This document shows positions 36,765 through 46,587 of a DNA stretch of 64,000 nucleotides, one piece after another. Source of the stretch: Lacticaseibacillus daqingensis (GTDB lineage Bacteria > Bacillota > Bacilli > Lactobacillales > Lactobacillaceae); contig NZ_RHOH01000010.1 of assembly GCF_003946115.1 (NCBI RefSeq), positions 1 to 64,000 on the forward strand. The letters are read 5' to 3'. The first letter of the stretch is position 1; the number at the start of each line of letters is the position of its first letter. The translations under genes were made by a program, and so were the position numbers. The notes under the pieces were generated by a model. It was not told the origin of the DNA and ran no database searches. It worked only from the letters and a program-made list of their open reading frames with translations.

Positions 36765-37531
36765 GCCAATTAACTGACGCCTTTGCAACAGGCAAAGCAT
36801 TCATTCCCTTTATTGTCGCTGGCGACCCCGATGCCGCCAGCACCGTGGCTAACGCGGTCGCGTTAGCCGAAGCCGGCGCCGACATCATCGAACTCGGCAT
36901 TCCGTTCTCAGATCCCGTCGCGGACGGCCCCGTGATCCAGGCCGGCGACCTGCGCGCCTTCAATGGCGGCATCACTGTTGACACCGTGTTTGCCATCGTG
37001 GCCGCCATTCGTGAAAAAGTCCAGACGCCGTTGGTGTTTCTGACCTATGCCAACGTGCCATTCAAATACGGCTACGACCGCTTTTGTGCCCAGTGTCAGG
37101 CGCTGGGCGTGGCCGGCCTCGTCATTCCCGACCTGCCGTACGAGGCGCAAGGCGAAATTCGCCCGTTCACGCGCAAATACGGGCTTGATCTCATTACCCT
37201 GATCACCCTGAACTCGCAGGACCGTCTGCCGGCCCTCGCCAAGGCCGCAGAAGGGTTCATCTACGTGGTCAGCACGGAAGGCATCACCGGCGCACGCGAT
37301 AACTTCGATCAGCGGCTGGCCACCCTCTTCGCCCAGATTCGTCAATACACCACCGTCCCTGCCGCCCTGGGCTTTGGCATCCACACGCCGGAACAAGCCC
37401 AGACCCTGGCCCGCTTCGCGGATGGCATCATCGTCGGCTCCGCGATCGTGGCCCTCGCGGCAACCCATGGCACCCAGGCCGCTCCGGTGATTGGGGCCTA
37501 CGCCAAGGAAATGATCGCCGCCATTCGCTGA
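36761..37531 (+). CDS. trpA: Tryptophan synthase alpha chain
   Basis: Splits indole glycerol phosphate to indole, which passes through a tunnel to TrpB. The catalytic Glu and Asp are in ADIIELGIPFSDPVADGP, and YVVSTEGITG and GFGIHTPEQA complete the phosphate site. Length 256 is normal. It is the last gene of the operon, overlaps trpF by four bases, and is followed by a strong hairpin. The operon order trpB-trpD-trpC-trpF-trpA splits the two synthase subunits. Confidence 0.96.
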   Translation: MSQLTDAFATGKAFIPFIVAGDPDAASTVANAVALAEAGADIIELGIPFSDPVADGPVIQAGDLRAFNGGITVDTVFAIVAAIREKVQTPLVFLTYANVPFKYGYDRFCAQCQALGVAGLVIPDLPYEAQGEIRPFTRKYGLDLITLITLNSQDRLPALAKAAEGFIYVVSTEGITGARDNFDQRLATLFAQIRQYTTVPAALGFGIHTPEQAQTLARFADGIIVGSAIVALAATHGTQAAPVIGAYAKEMIAAIR

Positions 37532-37556
37532 CGGGACCCCGAGCCGCATCAAAAAC

Positions 37557-37610
37557 AAACAGGCGCCAATGCCACTGCCCAAGTCGGGTCGTTGGCGTTG
37601 GCGCCTGTTT
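37557..37610 (+). terminator. Terminator of the trp operon
   Basis: An 18-base stem, AAACAGGCGCCAATGCCA (37557-37574) with its complement at 37593-37610, containing one mismatch. It lies 25 bases after trpA. The downstream T-run is short (TTT), so the stem carries most of the stability. Confidence 0.75.
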
Positions 37611-37611
37611 G

Positions 37612-37851
37612 GGTGACGATCGCGTGCCGGATAGCGTGGCTAGACTGGTGTTAATTGTTCTAAACCCTTTTAACGAGACGGTTCAGGCGCCGGCCCTGTC
37701 CCCTCGCTGACCGCTTTCCACGTTTTGCTAAGCACCGCAGCGCAAACCTGGCTTGCTCGTGCTCGACGCTTTGGATCAAAGCATAGGCCACTCACAAACG
37801 GGGGGCTGGAGTAGCGGACACTCAACGTCACTTGACGAAGCGCCAGGAACC
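37612..37851. other. Gap behind the trp operon without an assignable gene
   Basis: About 240 bases between the trp terminator and the terminator of the ribosomal operon. Short frames exist on both strands, but none has a ribosome binding site or a recognisable sequence. It may be the scar of the insertion that placed the trp operon behind rplQ. Confidence 0.4.
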
Positions 37852-37880
37852 AAAACGGGCCTCCGCAGATGCGGGGGCCC
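37852..37880 (-). terminator. Terminator of the ribosomal superoperon
   Basis: GGGCCTCCGC (37857-37866) pairs with GCGGGGGCCC (37871-37880) with one mismatch, and on the minus strand GTTTTGG follows. It lies about 195 bases downstream of the rplQ stop; the stretch in between is folded (see 37903-38003). Confidence 0.65.
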
Positions 37881-37902
37881 AATATGTAAAAAATCATTTG
37901 AG

Positions 37903-38003
37903 ATGGAGACACCGGTCGCCCGGTGCTCGCAAGCTAGACTCGGCAGGCCGAGGCCTGGGGCGGTTGCCCATACCAAAAGGTAGCCAACATCATAACGCTC
38001 CAT
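37903..38003 (-). ncRNA. Possible structured RNA downstream of rplQ
   Basis: A 101-base region closed by ATGGAG/CTCCAT and holding three internal hairpins: CACCGG/CCGGTG, CTCGGC/GCCGAG and TACC/GGTA. This multibranched plan suggests a folded RNA in the 3' untranslated part of the ribosomal transcript, or a separate small RNA. On the minus strand a run of six T follows the closing stem by eight bases. I do not recognise the family and either strand is possible. Confidence 0.4.
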
Positions 38004-38074
38004 CGATCAAATGATCAAAGTGAACTGGCCGCAAGGGTCAGCTCGGTTTTGAAAATGGTGAACCGTCTAACGAA

Positions 38075-38455
38075 TTAAACGAGTTCGATGATGACCATCT
38101 GCGCTGCGTCGCCGCGACGTGCCGCGGTCTTCATGATGCGGGTGTAACCCCCGTTGCGTTCTGCGTAGCGTGGCGCAACATCAGAGAACAACTTTTGCAG
38201 TGCGGACTGAACGACAACGTTGTCGCCCTCTTCCTTAACACTCGCAATTTCGTTGCGCAGGAATGCTGCGGCCTGACGGCGTGCGTGCAAGTCGCCGCGC
38301 TTACCCAAGGTGATCATCTTTTCCGTTGTGGAGCGGATTTCCTTGGCGCGTGCTTCGGTGGTGGTGATCCGTTCGTTGATGATCAGATCAGTCGTCAGAT
38401 CGCGAAGCAATGCTTTACGTTGAGAGCTCGTGCGCCCTAATTTCCGGTAACTCAT
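38075..38455 (-). CDS. rplQ: 50S ribosomal protein L17
   Basis: Large-subunit protein L17 (126 residues), recognised by [20 protein letters not shown] and the C-terminal block [21 protein letters not shown]. It is the last gene of the alpha operon, 21 bases after rpoA. In most Lactobacillaceae ecfA1 follows next; here the neighbouring plus-strand unit is the trp operon. Confidence 0.98.
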   Translation of the reverse strand: MSYRKLGRTSSQRKALLRDLTTDLIINERITTTEARAKEIRSTTEKMITLGKRGDLHARRQAAAFLRNEIASVKEEGDNVVVQSALQKLFSDVAPRYAERNGGYTRIMKTAARRGDAAQMVIIELV

Positions 38456-38476
38456 GGATTGGCCTCCTTTTCGAGA

Positions 38477-39415
38477 TTAATCTTCTTTACGCAGACCCAG
38501 ACCCAAGTCGGACAACTTGTTCTTCACTTCTTCAAGTGATTTGCGGCCTAAGTTGCGTACCTTCATCATATCGGCTTCTGTTTTGTTGGTCAGCTCTTGA
38601 ACCGTGTTGATACCAGCGCGCTTCAAGCAGTTGTAGGAGCGAACACTCAAGTCGAGCTCTTCGATGGTCATCTCAAGCATCTTCTCTTTGTGTGTCTCTT
38701 CCTTCTCAACCATAATCTCAGCGTTCTTGGCTTCATCGGTCAAGTTGACGAAGATGTCGAGATGTTCGGTCAAAATCTTCGCTGCCAAGCTGATCGCTTC
38801 GCGCGGTGAGATCGAACCGTTCGTCCAAACATCCAAAGTCAACTTATCAAAGTCGTTGCGTCGACCAACGCGAGCACTTTCAACTTGGTAGTTGACCCGA
38901 CTGATTGGGGTGAAAATCGAGTCGACAGGCAATACCCCAATCGGCATGTCGTCGCTCTTGTTTTGGTCAGCTGGCACGTAACCACGGCCAGTGCGGACCG
39001 TCATGCGGACATGGAACCGGCCACCTTCTGCAACGGTACAGATGTACTGTTCAGGGTTGAGCACTTCCACATCACTGTCGGTCACGATGTCGGCAGCGGT
39101 CACGGTCGCAGGACCGGCCACGTCGATTTCGACGGTTTTATCCTCATCCGTGTTCATCTTCAAAGCAAGCTTCTTGATGTTCAGGATGATCTGGGTGACG
39201 TCTTCCAAGACCCCATCGATCGTGGAGAACTCATGGAGAACGCCATCGATCTGGATGTTGGAAACCGCAGCACCAGGCAAAGAGGATAACAGGATGCGAC
39301 GCAGCGAGTTACCTAACGTGGTGCCGTAGCCGCGTTCAAGCGGTTCGACCACAAACTTGCCGTAGTTGGTGCTTTCGTCAACTTTGGTGATGTTCGGCTT
39401 TTCAAATTCGATCAT
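38477..39415 (-). CDS. rpoA: RNA polymerase alpha subunit
   Basis: The 312-residue alpha subunit, which nucleates polymerase assembly. The N-terminal dimer domain shows [21 protein letters not shown], and the C-terminal DNA- and activator-binding domain (about 245-310) shows [22 protein letters not shown] and [11 protein letters not shown]. Length and both domains are normal. It lies between rpsK and rplQ in the standard order. Confidence 0.98.
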   Translation of the reverse strand: MIEFEKPNITKVDESTNYGKFVVEPLERGYGTTLGNSLRRILLSSLPGAAVSNIQIDGVLHEFSTIDGVLEDVTQIILNIKKLALKMNTDEDKTVEIDVAGPATVTAADIVTDSDVEVLNPEQYICTVAEGGRFHVRMTVRTGRGYVPADQNKSDDMPIGVLPVDSIFTPISRVNYQVESARVGRRNDFDKLTLDVWTNGSISPREAISLAAKILTEHLDIFVNLTDEAKNAEIMVEKEETHKEKMLEMTIEELDLSVRSYNCLKRAGINTVQELTNKTEADMMKVRNLGRKSLEEVKNKLSDLGLGLRKED

Positions 39416-39481
39416 CTAGTCTGTACCCCTTTCAAAACGAGAAGTGAACCTTGTCCCTCCGACACAAGTCGACGGTGACAA

Positions 39482-39871
39482 TTACACACGACGACGCTTT
39501 GGAGGACGGGAACCGTTGTGCGGAACAGGTGTAACGTCGCGAATCGCGGTCACTTCAAGCCCAGTTGCTTGGAGGGAACGAATCGCAGCTTCACGACCAG
39601 AACCAGGGCCCTTAACGGTCACTTCAACAGACTTCATCCCATGTTCCATGGATTCCTTTGCGGCTGCTTCAGCTGCCATTTGGGCGGCGAAAGGCGTGGA
39701 CTTACGGGAGCCCTTGAAGCCCAAGCTACCAGCGGAAGACCAAGCAATCGCGTTACCGCGAGGGTCGGTGATCATGACGATCGTGTTGTTGAACGTTGAG
39801 TGGATGTGAGCCACACCGGACTCAATGTTCTTCTTTACACGACGCTTACGAGTTGTTTTGCGTGCTGCCAT
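39482..39871 (-). CDS. rpsK: 30S ribosomal protein S11
   Basis: Small-subunit platform protein S11 (129 residues). Recognised by [22 protein letters not shown] and the C-terminal [20 protein letters not shown], the latter nearly invariant in bacteria. It lies between rpsM and rpoA with a normal ribosome binding site. Confidence 0.98.
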   Translation of the reverse strand: MAARKTTRKRRVKKNIESGVAHIHSTFNNTIVMITDPRGNAIAWSSAGSLGFKGSRKSTPFAAQMAAEAAAKESMEHGMKSVEVTVKGPGSGREAAIRSLQATGLEVTAIRDVTPVPHNGSRPPKRRRV

Positions 39872-39892
39872 CGAAATTTACCTCCTTCTTAA

Positions 39893-40258
39893 TTATTTCT
39901 TCTTACCGGCAATGGTAACTTTCTTACCTTTGCGGGTCCGGGCGTTGTTCTTGGTGTTTTGACCGCGAACAGGCAGACCACGACGGTGGCGGATCCCACG
40001 GTAGGAGCCAATTTCCTGGAGCCGCTTGATGTTCAAGCTAACTTCACGGCGCAGGTCGCCTTCAACTTTAACGTTGTCAACGGCTGCACGGATCTTGTCT
40101 TCCTGCTCTGGAGTCAGGTCTTCTTGGCGGACGTTTTCAGGAACGCCTGCTTCTTTCAGAATCTTCTGAGCGGTGGTCTTGCCGATCCCAAAAATGTAGG
40201 TCAGGGCAATAACGATTTGCTTACCACGGGGTAAGTCGACACCAGCGATACGAGCCAT
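39893..40258 (-). CDS. rpsM: 30S ribosomal protein S13
   Basis: Small-subunit head protein S13 (121 residues), which contacts the 50S subunit and tRNA. It begins [20 protein letters not shown] and contains [18 protein letters not shown] near the C-terminus. It follows rpmJ by 32 bases and precedes rpsK. Confidence 0.98.
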   Translation of the reverse strand: MARIAGVDLPRGKQIVIALTYIFGIGKTTAQKILKEAGVPENVRQEDLTPEQEDKIRAAVDNVKVEGDLRREVSLNIKRLQEIGSYRGIRHRRGLPVRGQNTKNNARTRKGKKVTIAGKKK

Positions 40259-40290
40259 ACGATGGACACCTCCTATTTGTGTATTGGGTA

Positions 40291-40407
40291 TTAGCCTTGG
40301 CGTTGCTTGTGCTTCGGGTTAGCAGGGCAAATGATCATGACGCGGCCTTTACGGCGGATCACTTTGCAGTGCTCGCACATCTTTTTAACAGATGGACGTA
40401 CTTTCAT
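40291..40407 (-). CDS. rpmJ: 50S ribosomal protein L36
   Basis: A 38-residue zinc-binding protein, [20 protein letters not shown] onward, ending NPKHKQRQG. The zinc ligands Cys11, Cys14, Cys27 and His32 are all present, so this is the zinc form. ATG 40407 has AGGAGG upstream. It lies between infA and rpsM, the standard place, but is separated from infA by a 98-base hairpin. Confidence 0.97.
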   Translation of the reverse strand: MKVRPSVKKMCEHCKVIRRKGRVMIICPANPKHKQRQG

Positions 40408-40437
40408 GATTTGATAGCCTCCTCTTAAACGTGCTCA

Positions 40438-40535
40438 CTGGGGCTGACCCGCGCGTCTAGCGTCAACGCGCGGCACCAGACGAAAACCGTCTGGTTGGCG
40501 CGTCGACCGCTAGCCGACCGGGTCACCCGCCCCAG
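40438..40535 (-). repeat. Long near-perfect hairpin between infA and rpmJ
   Basis: A 98-base palindrome occupies most of the 144-base infA-rpmJ gap. From outside in: CTGGGGC/GCCCCAG, TGACCC/GGGTCA, CTAGCG/CGCTAG joined to a ten-pair ACGCGC-containing stem, then CCAGACG/CGTCTGG closing a short A-rich loop. There is no T-run after it on the minus strand, so it is not an ordinary terminator. It could be a processing site, an attenuating structure, or a small inserted repeat. Confidence 0.7.
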
Positions 40536-40551
40536 CTCGCACTCTGGCAAA

Positions 40552-40770
40552 CTACTTGAAACGGTAGGTGATACGGCCCTTTGTCAGGTCGTATGGTGAC
40601 AGTTCCACGGTCACCCGGTCACCGGGCAGGATGCGGATGTAGTGCATCCGGATCTTGCCGGAAACGTGGGCCAGGATCGTCGCCCCGTTTTCAAGCTCGA
40701 CTTTAAACATCGCGTTCGGTAAAGTATCGACCACGGTGCCTTGAATTTCAATTACATCGTCTTTTGCCAC
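40552..40770 (-). CDS. infA: Translation initiation factor IF-1
   Basis: A 72-residue OB-fold protein that binds the A site of the 30S subunit during initiation. It begins [20 protein letters not shown] and ends GRITYRFK; the [10 protein letters not shown]-like block reads [19 protein letters not shown]. Length is exactly the bacterial norm. It has its own promoter candidate upstream and lies after adk. Confidence 0.98.
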   Translation of the reverse strand: MAKDDVIEIQGTVVDTLPNAMFKVELENGATILAHVSGKIRMHYIRILPGDRVTVELSPYDLTKGRITYRFK

Positions 40771-40848
40771 GAAGTTATTCCTCCTAAATGTCTGGTTCTA
40801 ACGCGCGAAAAGGGTGAGGCCACTGGCACTCACCGCACATACCGCGAT

Positions 40849-40877
40849 ATTGTACCATAATTCAATGACTTTGAAAA
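40849..40877 (-). promoter_or_regulatory. Internal promoter upstream of infA
   Basis: On the minus strand TTTTCA (40872-40877) and TACAAT (40849-40854) are 17 bases apart, and the -10 is extended by TGG. It lies in the 136-base adk-infA gap and would allow the alpha operon genes to be expressed apart from the spc operon. Confidence 0.6.
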
Positions 40878-40906
40878 CCGTCAGGAGTGTGGCAAAGGCA
40901 AGGTAT

Positions 40907-41563
40907 CTACTTTGCAACAGTGGCCAGGATCTTTTTGATTTCTGCAAATACCAAGTCGATGTCTTGGTCCCCGTTGACGTTGAACAGCAAATTGCGTTGC
41001 TTGTAGAAGTCAAGCAGTGGGGTGTTCATTTCGATGTTTACTTTGAGGCGGTTCTTCACAGTCTCAGGCTTGTCATCTTCGCGTTGGAAGAATTCGTGGC
41101 CGCCGCAGCGGTCGCACGTGCCTTCAACCTTGGTCGGGTTGTAGAGCTTGTGGTAGGTCGCCCCACAGGTCTTGCAGATGTAGCGACCGGACAGCCGTTC
41201 AACCAGAACACTCGGTTCAACGTCGATGTTGATCACCGCGTCGATCGGCTTGTTCAGGTCGGCGGTGATGGCTTCAAGCGCTTCGGCTTGGGCAATCGTC
41301 CGCGGGAAGCCGTCCAGCATGTAGCCGGCGTCCGTGTCGGGTTCCGCCAGGCGGTCCTTCACGATCCCGTTCGTCACTTCGTCTGGTACCAGCGAGCCGG
41401 CGTCCATGTAGGACTTGGCCTTGTTCCCAAGCTCCGTCCCAGCTGCCATGGCAGCGCGGAACATATCCCCCGTACTGATGTGGGCAATTGGATACTCGGC
41501 CTCGATCCGTTCGGCCTGTGTCCCCTTACCTGCGCCGGGAAGTCCCATTAAGATGAGATTCAC
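40907..41563 (-). CDS. adk: Adenylate kinase
   Basis: Interconverts AMP, ADP and ATP in the cytoplasm. The P-loop is [14 protein letters not shown] (about 7-20), and the LID domain carries four Cys (CKTCG and CDRCG), so it is the zinc-containing form common in Gram-positives. Length 218 is normal. It follows secY by 21 bases in the spc operon order. Confidence 0.98.
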   Translation of the reverse strand: MNLILMGLPGAGKGTQAERIEAEYPIAHISTGDMFRAAMAAGTELGNKAKSYMDAGSLVPDEVTNGIVKDRLAEPDTDAGYMLDGFPRTIAQAEALEAITADLNKPIDAVINIDVEPSVLVERLSGRYICKTCGATYHKLYNPTKVEGTCDRCGGHEFFQREDDKPETVKNRLKVNIEMNTPLLDFYKQRNLLFNVNGDQDIDLVFAEIKKILATVAK

Positions 41564-41584
41564 GTTGCATCCTCCTCAATATTG

Positions 41585-42898
41585 TTAGTCTTTGACGAGA
41601 TCATCACGGATAAAGCCGATGTACTCCCGCTTCATCAGCAACCCGTTCAACTGCCGCACCAGCTCGATGGCCGTCATCACGACGATCAGCAGGCTTGTGC
41701 CGCCCAGCCCGATGGATTGTGGCAGGCCCCAGATGTTCGCGGCCAGCTGCGGCAGCAGCGCCACGAAGCCGAGGAAAAGCGCCCCAACGGTGGACAAGCG
41801 CATCAGCAACCCAGACAGGTACTTTTCGGTTTCCTTACCTGGCCAAACGCCTGGGATGTAACTCCCCTGCTTGGTGAGGTTTTCGGCCACCTTTTCCGGG
41901 TTGACTTGAACGAATGCGTAAAAGAAGGTGAAGAGCACGATCAGGAGCGTGTAGATCGCGGTCCCGGCCGGCTTTTGCATGTTGAAGATGTTCGTCATGA
42001 CTTGGTACCAGCCCGCGTCACTGTGCTTGGCCGCAAACGCCATCAAGATGGTCTGCGGGGTCACGATGAAGGAACTGGCGAAGATCACAGGAATCACCCC
42101 TGCGACGTTGACTTTCAGTGGCAGGTAGCTATTGCTGCCGGCCGCCGTCACGCGCCGAGTGTACTGAATCGGAATTTTCCGGTTCGCCTGTTGAACCCAG
42201 GTGACGAACGTGATCACGAGGATCAAGATCAAAGCGAGTGCCACCAGGAAGAGCACGCCCTTCCAGCGGTCGCTTGGATCGTTGTTGGTCCAGTTATCGG
42301 TGAACAGCGACTGGAGGCCGCTTGGCAGGCGGGCGATGATCCCTGCGAAGATGATCATCGACACGCCGTTACCGATCCCCTTATCCGTGATCTGCTCACC
42401 CATCCAGGTCAGAAGCATCGTCCCACCCGTGAGGATGATCCCGATGACAACATAGGTCTGGATCGTTGGGTTCTTGACCAATCCGTAGACGGACAGCGTC
42501 TGGAAGCCAGCGGTGATCCCAACGGCCTGGAAGAACCCAAGCACGATGGTCAGGTAGCGCGTGACTTGATTCAGCTTACGCCGACCGACTTCCCCTTGCT
42601 TGCTCCATTCAACAAATTTGGGCACGATGTCCATCTGTAGCAGCTGAACAACGATCTGAGCCGTGATGTATGGTGAAACCCCCATGGAGAAAATCGAATA
42701 GTTCGCTAATCCACCACCACTGACGGTGTCGAGCAGTGGAATCAAGCCAGTCTCACTGATTTTGGTCAACGCGGACGCGTCAACCCCTGGAACCGAGATT
42801 TGAGCACCTAACCGATAAACCAGTAAAACGCCTAACGTGAAGAGGATCTTGTTGCGGATCTCCTTCACCTTCAGCGCGTTTATGAGGGTTTTCAGCAT
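41585..42898 (-). CDS. secY: Preprotein translocase subunit SecY
   Basis: The channel-forming subunit of the Sec translocase in the cytoplasmic membrane, with ten predicted membrane helices over 437 residues. Recognised by FTLGVLLVYRLGAQISVPG, the plug region SIFSMGVSPYITAQIVVQLL and QQANRKIPIQYTRR in a cytoplasmic loop. Its ATG overlaps the rplO stop by one base (TAATG), implying coupling. It is followed by adk. Confidence 0.98.
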   Translation of the reverse strand: MLKTLINALKVKEIRNKILFTLGVLLVYRLGAQISVPGVDASALTKISETGLIPLLDTVSGGGLANYSIFSMGVSPYITAQIVVQLLQMDIVPKFVEWSKQGEVGRRKLNQVTRYLTIVLGFFQAVGITAGFQTLSVYGLVKNPTIQTYVVIGIILTGGTMLLTWMGEQITDKGIGNGVSMIIFAGIIARLPSGLQSLFTDNWTNNDPSDRWKGVLFLVALALILILVITFVTWVQQANRKIPIQYTRRVTAAGSNSYLPLKVNVAGVIPVIFASSFIVTPQTILMAFAAKHSDAGWYQVMTNIFNMQKPAGTAIYTLLIVLFTFFYAFVQVNPEKVAENLTKQGSYIPGVWPGKETEKYLSGLLMRLSTVGALFLGFVALLPQLAANIWGLPQSIGLGGTSLLIVVMTAIELVRQLNGLLMKREYIGFIRDDLVKD

Positions 42899-43338
42899 TA
42901 GATCACCTCAATCGAACCGCCTGCAGCGTTGACAGCGTTAACCGCTGCTTCAGATGCCTTGCTGACCTTGATCGTCAGCTTCTTGTCGAGTTGACCGTTC
43001 GCCAGCAACTTGATGCCGTCTTTTTCGTCCTTGATCAGGCCGCTTTCGACGAGCAGTGCTGGGGTGATGGCCGTACCATCATCGAACTTGTTGAGGTCCT
43101 GCAGGTTGATGATTGCGTAGACTTTGCGGTTGATGTTCTTGAAACCGCGCTTTGGCATACGCCGGAACAGTGGCATCTGGCCACCTTCGAACCCGAGACG
43201 GGTCTTGCCGCCCTGACGTGCCAGTTGGCCTTTTTGACCCTTACCGGCAGTCTTACCTTGACCGCTGGAAGTACCGCGGCCCAGACGCTTGCCATGGTGA
43301 CGGGAACCTTCGCTTGGCTTTAATTCATGCAACTTCAT
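42898..43338 (-). CDS. rplO: 50S ribosomal protein L15
   Basis: Large-subunit protein L15 (146 residues), with the glycine-rich N-terminus [20 protein letters not shown] and [19 protein letters not shown]. It lies between rpmD and secY, with a one-base overlap with secY. Confidence 0.98.
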   Translation of the reverse strand: MKLHELKPSEGSRHHGKRLGRGTSSGQGKTAGKGQKGQLARQGGKTRLGFEGGQMPLFRRMPKRGFKNINRKVYAIINLQDLNKFDDGTAITPALLVESGLIKDEKDGIKLLANGQLDKKLTIKVSKASEAAVNAVNAAGGSIEVI

Positions 43339-43370
43339 ACTCTAGGACACCTCCGTTTCTGGTTAGTTTT

Positions 43371-43556
43371 TTAGTCCTTGATTTCTTCAACGGAAACCAA
43401 GTGGGAAATTTGGAAAATCGCACCACGAGTGGCTGCGTTGTCAGGCTTCACAACAGAGCTGTTCACCCGACCAAGACCGAGTTCCTTCACAATCGTACGT
43501 TGCTTAGGCAACCGGTGAGCAGCACTGCGGGTCAACGTGATCTTTAATTGAGCCAT
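43371..43556 (-). CDS. rpmD: 50S ribosomal protein L30
   Basis: A 61-residue large-subunit protein, [20 protein letters not shown], with [20 protein letters not shown] following. Length is typical. It lies 12 bases after rpsE and before rplO, the standard spc operon order. Confidence 0.97.
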   Translation of the reverse strand: MAQLKITLTRSAAHRLPKQRTIVKELGLGRVNSSVVKPDNAATRGAIFQISHLVSVEEIKD

Positions 43557-43568
43557 TTTTGTGCCCTC

Positions 43569-44072
43569 CTAGTCTTGTAAGTGGGAAACGGACACGCCGC
43601 GAAGTTCAGCAACTTCTTGGACGGTCTTGAGCTGTTCAAGGCCGGCGATCGTTGCGCGGATCATGTTGATCGGCGTGTTACGACCGAGGGACTTACTGGT
43701 AACGTCTGCGATACCGGCGAGTTCCATGACGGCACGAACTGCACCACCAGCGGCAACCCCGGACCCTTCAACGGCAGGCTTCAGCAGAACTTCACCGGCG
43801 CCGAAGTGACCAATTACTTCGTGAGGGATCGTGGTCCCAACGATCGGCACTTCGATCAGGTTCTTCTTGGCGTCTTCGACCGCTTTGCGGATCGCTTCAG
43901 GCACTTCCTGCGCCTTACCGGTCCCGAAGCCGACGTGACCGTGCTTGTCGCCGACGATCGCGATGGTTGCAAAACGCAGCCGGCGACCACCCTTGACAAC
44001 TTTGGTGACCCGGTTGATCGCAACGACGCGGTCTTCTAAGTCAAGTTGGTTTGGATCAATGTATGATGCCAT
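43569..44072 (-). CDS. rpsE: 30S ribosomal protein S5
   Basis: Small-subunit protein S5 (167 residues), important for decoding accuracy. The N-terminal RNA-binding part shows [20 protein letters not shown], and the core shows [20 protein letters not shown] and [20 protein letters not shown]. It follows rplR and precedes rpmD. Confidence 0.98.
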   Translation of the reverse strand: MASYIDPNQLDLEDRVVAINRVTKVVKGGRRLRFATIAIVGDKHGHVGFGTGKAQEVPEAIRKAVEDAKKNLIEVPIVGTTIPHEVIGHFGAGEVLLKPAVEGSGVAAGGAVRAVMELAGIADVTSKSLGRNTPINMIRATIAGLEQLKTVQEVAELRGVSVSHLQD

Positions 44073-44093
44073 GTGTTGGTTATCCTCCTTTGA

Positions 44094-44453
44094 TTAGAAT
44101 TCGAGGCCGTTTTCACGCGCAGCTTCAGCCAAAGCTTGCACGCGACCATGATAGAGGTAACCACCACGGTCAAAGACCACAACTTTGTGACCCGCAGCAA
44201 CGGCACGTTGGGCAACCAAGGCACCAACGGCAGCAGCGGCTGCGGTTTTGCTGTCGGAAGCAGCAATTTCTTTATCAAGAGTGGAGGCACTTGCTAGCGT
44301 CACACCCGCTACGTCATCAATTAATTGCGCGTAGATGTTTTTGTTAGAACGGAAAATGTTCAAGCGTGGGCGCTCGCTCGTACCAGAAATCTTACCCCGG
44401 ACACGCGCGTGACGCCGTTGCCGAGTTTTGTTTTTATCTGGCTTAGAAATCAC
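44094..44453 (-). CDS. rplR: 50S ribosomal protein L18
   Basis: Binds 5S rRNA together with L5. Recognised by [20 protein letters not shown] and [21 protein letters not shown] chose GTG 44453 (119 residues, [12 protein letters not shown]): AGAGGTG lies six bases upstream, whereas the earlier GTG at 44462 is part of that ribosome binding site. It lies between rplF and rpsE. Confidence 0.96.
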   Translation of the reverse strand: MISKPDKNKTRQRRHARVRGKISGTSERPRLNIFRSNKNIYAQLIDDVAGVTLASASTLDKEIAASDSKTAAAAAVGALVAQRAVAAGHKVVVFDRGGYLYHGRVQALAEAARENGLEF

Positions 44454-44495
44454 AATGTTCACCTCTTGTTTTCTTGTTTAGGAATTGTCTAACGA

Positions 44496-45026
44496 CTACT
44501 TACCAGTCTTACCTTCCTTACGCCGAACGTATTCATCAACGTAGCGAATACCCTTGCCTTTGTAAGGTTCTGGGGCGCGAACGGCACGGATCTCAGCAGC
44601 AAATTGACCAACAACCTGCTTGGAAATCCCGGAAACGTTGATCTCGGTGTTGCTTGGCACGTCGAATTCAACGCCGGCCGGTGCAGCCATCTCAACTGGG
44701 TGAGAGTAGCCGACGGACAGGACCAGCTTTGCCCCTTGCTTCTGGGCACGGTAGCCGACCCCGACCAGCTTCAGCTTCTTGACGAAGCCTTCGGTCACAC
44801 CAACGATCATGTTGTTCAGGTTAGCACGCATAGTCCCGTGCATGGCCTTCCAAGAATCGTCTGGGCGCGTGAAAGTAATTTCAGCGCCGTCCTGGTGCAT
44901 TTCGATTTCAGGGGCAAAGTGACGGGTCAATTCGCCCTTTGGCCCTTTAACGGTGATGTTTTCGCCATCCTGCTTGATCGTAACGCCAGCAGGCACGGTG
45001 ATAGCTTTATTACCAATACGACTCAC
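44496..45026 (-). CDS. rplF: 50S ribosomal protein L6
   Basis: Large-subunit protein L6 (176 residues) near the factor-binding site. It begins [20 protein letters not shown] and contains [20 protein letters not shown] and the C-terminal [20 protein letters not shown]. It is in standard order between rpsH and rplR. Confidence 0.98.
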   Translation of the reverse strand: MSRIGNKAITVPAGVTIKQDGENITVKGPKGELTRHFAPEIEMHQDGAEITFTRPDDSWKAMHGTMRANLNNMIVGVTEGFVKKLKLVGVGYRAQKQGAKLVLSVGYSHPVEMAAPAGVEFDVPSNTEINVSGISKQVVGQFAAEIRAVRAPEPYKGKGIRYVDEYVRRKEGKTGK

Positions 45027-45056
45027 TTGTGGGCACCTCCTTTTAGATGTGTTTGA

Positions 45057-45455
45057 TTACCAGATGTAAGCGAGCACTTCGCCGCCAACGTTCTTCGCGC
45101 GGGCTTCTTTGTCGGTGATCACGCCTTCTGGAGTGGAAAGGATCGCGATGCCTAAGCCGTTGAGTACCTTTGGCACGTCGTTAGACTTCACGTAAGAACG
45201 CAAGCCTGGCTTAGAGATACGCTTCAAACCGGAGATGACCCGTTCGTTGTTCTTCCCATACTTGAGGAAGAGACGGATCATGCCCTGCTTGTCGTCTTCG
45301 ATGACTTCAAAGTCACGGATGAAGCCTTCAGACTTTAAGATCTCGGAAATGCTGATTTTCATCTTTGATGCAGGTACGACCAGGGATTCGTGACGAACCA
45401 TGTTGGCGTTACGGATCCGGGTCAAGTAATCTGCGATTGGATCGGTCAAGACCAT
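45057..45455 (-). CDS. rpsH: 30S ribosomal protein S8
   Basis: Small-subunit protein S8 (132 residues), an early 16S rRNA binder. It begins [20 protein letters not shown] and has [20 protein letters not shown] near the C-terminus. In other bacteria S8 can repress the spc operon; no such site could be judged here. It lies between rpsZ and rplF. Confidence 0.98.
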   Translation of the reverse strand: MVLTDPIADYLTRIRNANMVRHESLVVPASKMKISISEILKSEGFIRDFEVIEDDKQGMIRLFLKYGKNNERVISGLKRISKPGLRSYVKSNDVPKVLNGLGIAILSTPEGVITDKEARAKNVGGEVLAYIW

Positions 45456-45485
45456 TGATTTAACCTCCTTTGACTGAGTAGTGGT

Positions 45486-45671
45486 TTACCAGCTAGCTTT
45501 GCGCATGCCTGGAATTTGACCGGCATGTGCTAATTCACGAAGGCAAATCCGGCAGAGTTTGAACTTGCGGTAAACAGAGTGCGGACGACCACAACGTTGG
45601 CAGCGTGTGTATTCTTGCACTGCGAACTTTGCAGGCCGGTTGTTCTTCACGATCATTGACTTCTTAGCCAA
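45486..45671 (-). CDS. rpsZ: 30S ribosomal protein S14, type Z
   Basis: A 61-residue zinc-binding S14. The two zinc pairs are CQRCGRPHS and CRICLRELA, which place it in the C+ (type Z) form used when zinc is sufficient. It lies 14 bases after rplE and before rpsH. A longer zinc-free S14 may be encoded elsewhere but is not in this window. Confidence 0.97.
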   Translation of the reverse strand: MAKKSMIVKNNRPAKFAVQEYTRCQRCGRPHSVYRKFKLCRICLRELAHAGQIPGMRKASW

Positions 45672-45685
45672 GTAGTGGACCCCCT

Positions 45686-46228
45686 TTATTTAGCGAATGG
45701 CATCCCGATTTGCGTCAGCAATTCGAGTGCTTCTTCATCAGTGTTAGCAGTTGTAACGATAACAACGTCCAACCCACGAACGCGGTTTACCTTATCGTAA
45801 TCCACTTCAGGGAAGATCAGTTGTTCCTTGACACCCAGGGTGTAGTTCCCACGCCCGTCGAAGGACTTGGCGGAGATCCCGTGGAAGTCACGCACACGTG
45901 GCAAGGACACGTTGATCAACTTGTCCAAAAAGTCATACATGCGTTCGCCACGAAGGGTGACCTTGGCCCCGATTGGCATGCCTTCACGCAGGCGGAAGTT
46001 CGCGATGGACTTCTTAGCCTTGGTGATGAGCGGTTGCTGACCGGAGATCTGCTTCAGTTCTTCAACGGCTTCGTCAAGGTTCTTGGCGTTTTGCGTTGCG
46101 TCACCGACACCCATGTTCAAAACGATCTTTTCGACCTTTGGGGTCTGCATCGTGCTCTTGTAGCTGAACTTCTCTACCATCGCCGGTGCAATTTCTTTGG
46201 TGTAACGTTCTTGTAAACGGTTAGTCAT
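45686..46228 (-). CDS. rplE: 50S ribosomal protein L5
   Basis: Binds 5S rRNA and contacts P-site tRNA. The 180-residue protein shows [40 protein letters not shown] and [19 protein letters not shown]. It is in standard order between rplX and rpsZ. Confidence 0.98.
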   Translation of the reverse strand: MTNRLQERYTKEIAPAMVEKFSYKSTMQTPKVEKIVLNMGVGDATQNAKNLDEAVEELKQISGQQPLITKAKKSIANFRLREGMPIGAKVTLRGERMYDFLDKLINVSLPRVRDFHGISAKSFDGRGNYTLGVKEQLIFPEVDYDKVNRVRGLDVVIVTTANTDEEALELLTQIGMPFAK

Positions 46229-46251
46229 GCGAGATTAGTCCTCCTTTCTGA

Positions 46252-46563
46252 TTATTTTTCGAGCGCGGAACCAGACTTCTTGGCGATCCGCACTTTTTTG
46301 CCGTCTTTGATTTCAGAGCCGATACGGCTAGGCTTGTTGGATTCAGGATCGAGCAGCATCACGTTGGAAACGTGAATGGCTGCTTCTTGATCGACAATGC
46401 CGCCCTGTGGGTTGGCGTTGCTTGGCTTTTGGTGCTTCTTGATCATGTTGACGCCTTCGACGATAACCTTGTCTGCGCTAAGCAGAACCTTGGTCACTGT
46501 GCCTTCTTTGCCGGCGTCTTTACCGCGCATGACACGCACTTTATCACCAGTTTTGATTTTCAT
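46252..46563 (-). CDS. rplX: 50S ribosomal protein L24
   Basis: An assembly initiator of the large subunit with an N-terminal KOW motif ([20 protein letters not shown]). ATG 46563 (103 residues) is the start, since AGGAGGTG precedes it; a GTG nine bases earlier falls inside that site. It lies between rplN and rplE. Confidence 0.96.
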   Translation of the reverse strand: MKIKTGDKVRVMRGKDAGKEGTVTKVLLSADKVIVEGVNMIKKHQKPSNANPQGGIVDQEAAIHVSNVMLLDPESNKPSRIGSEIKDGKKVRIAKKSGSALEK

Positions 46564-46587
46564 GTTTCGCACCTCCTATAGGTCAGA

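Noticed and set aside
37670-37912. An 80-codon minus-strand frame behind rplQ
   Set aside because: It runs through the ribosomal-operon terminator hairpin, has no ribosome binding site and no recognisable sequence.
41582-42640. A 352-codon plus-strand frame opposite secY
   Set aside because: The product is His- and Asp-rich without membrane or enzyme motifs, as expected of an antisense shadow.
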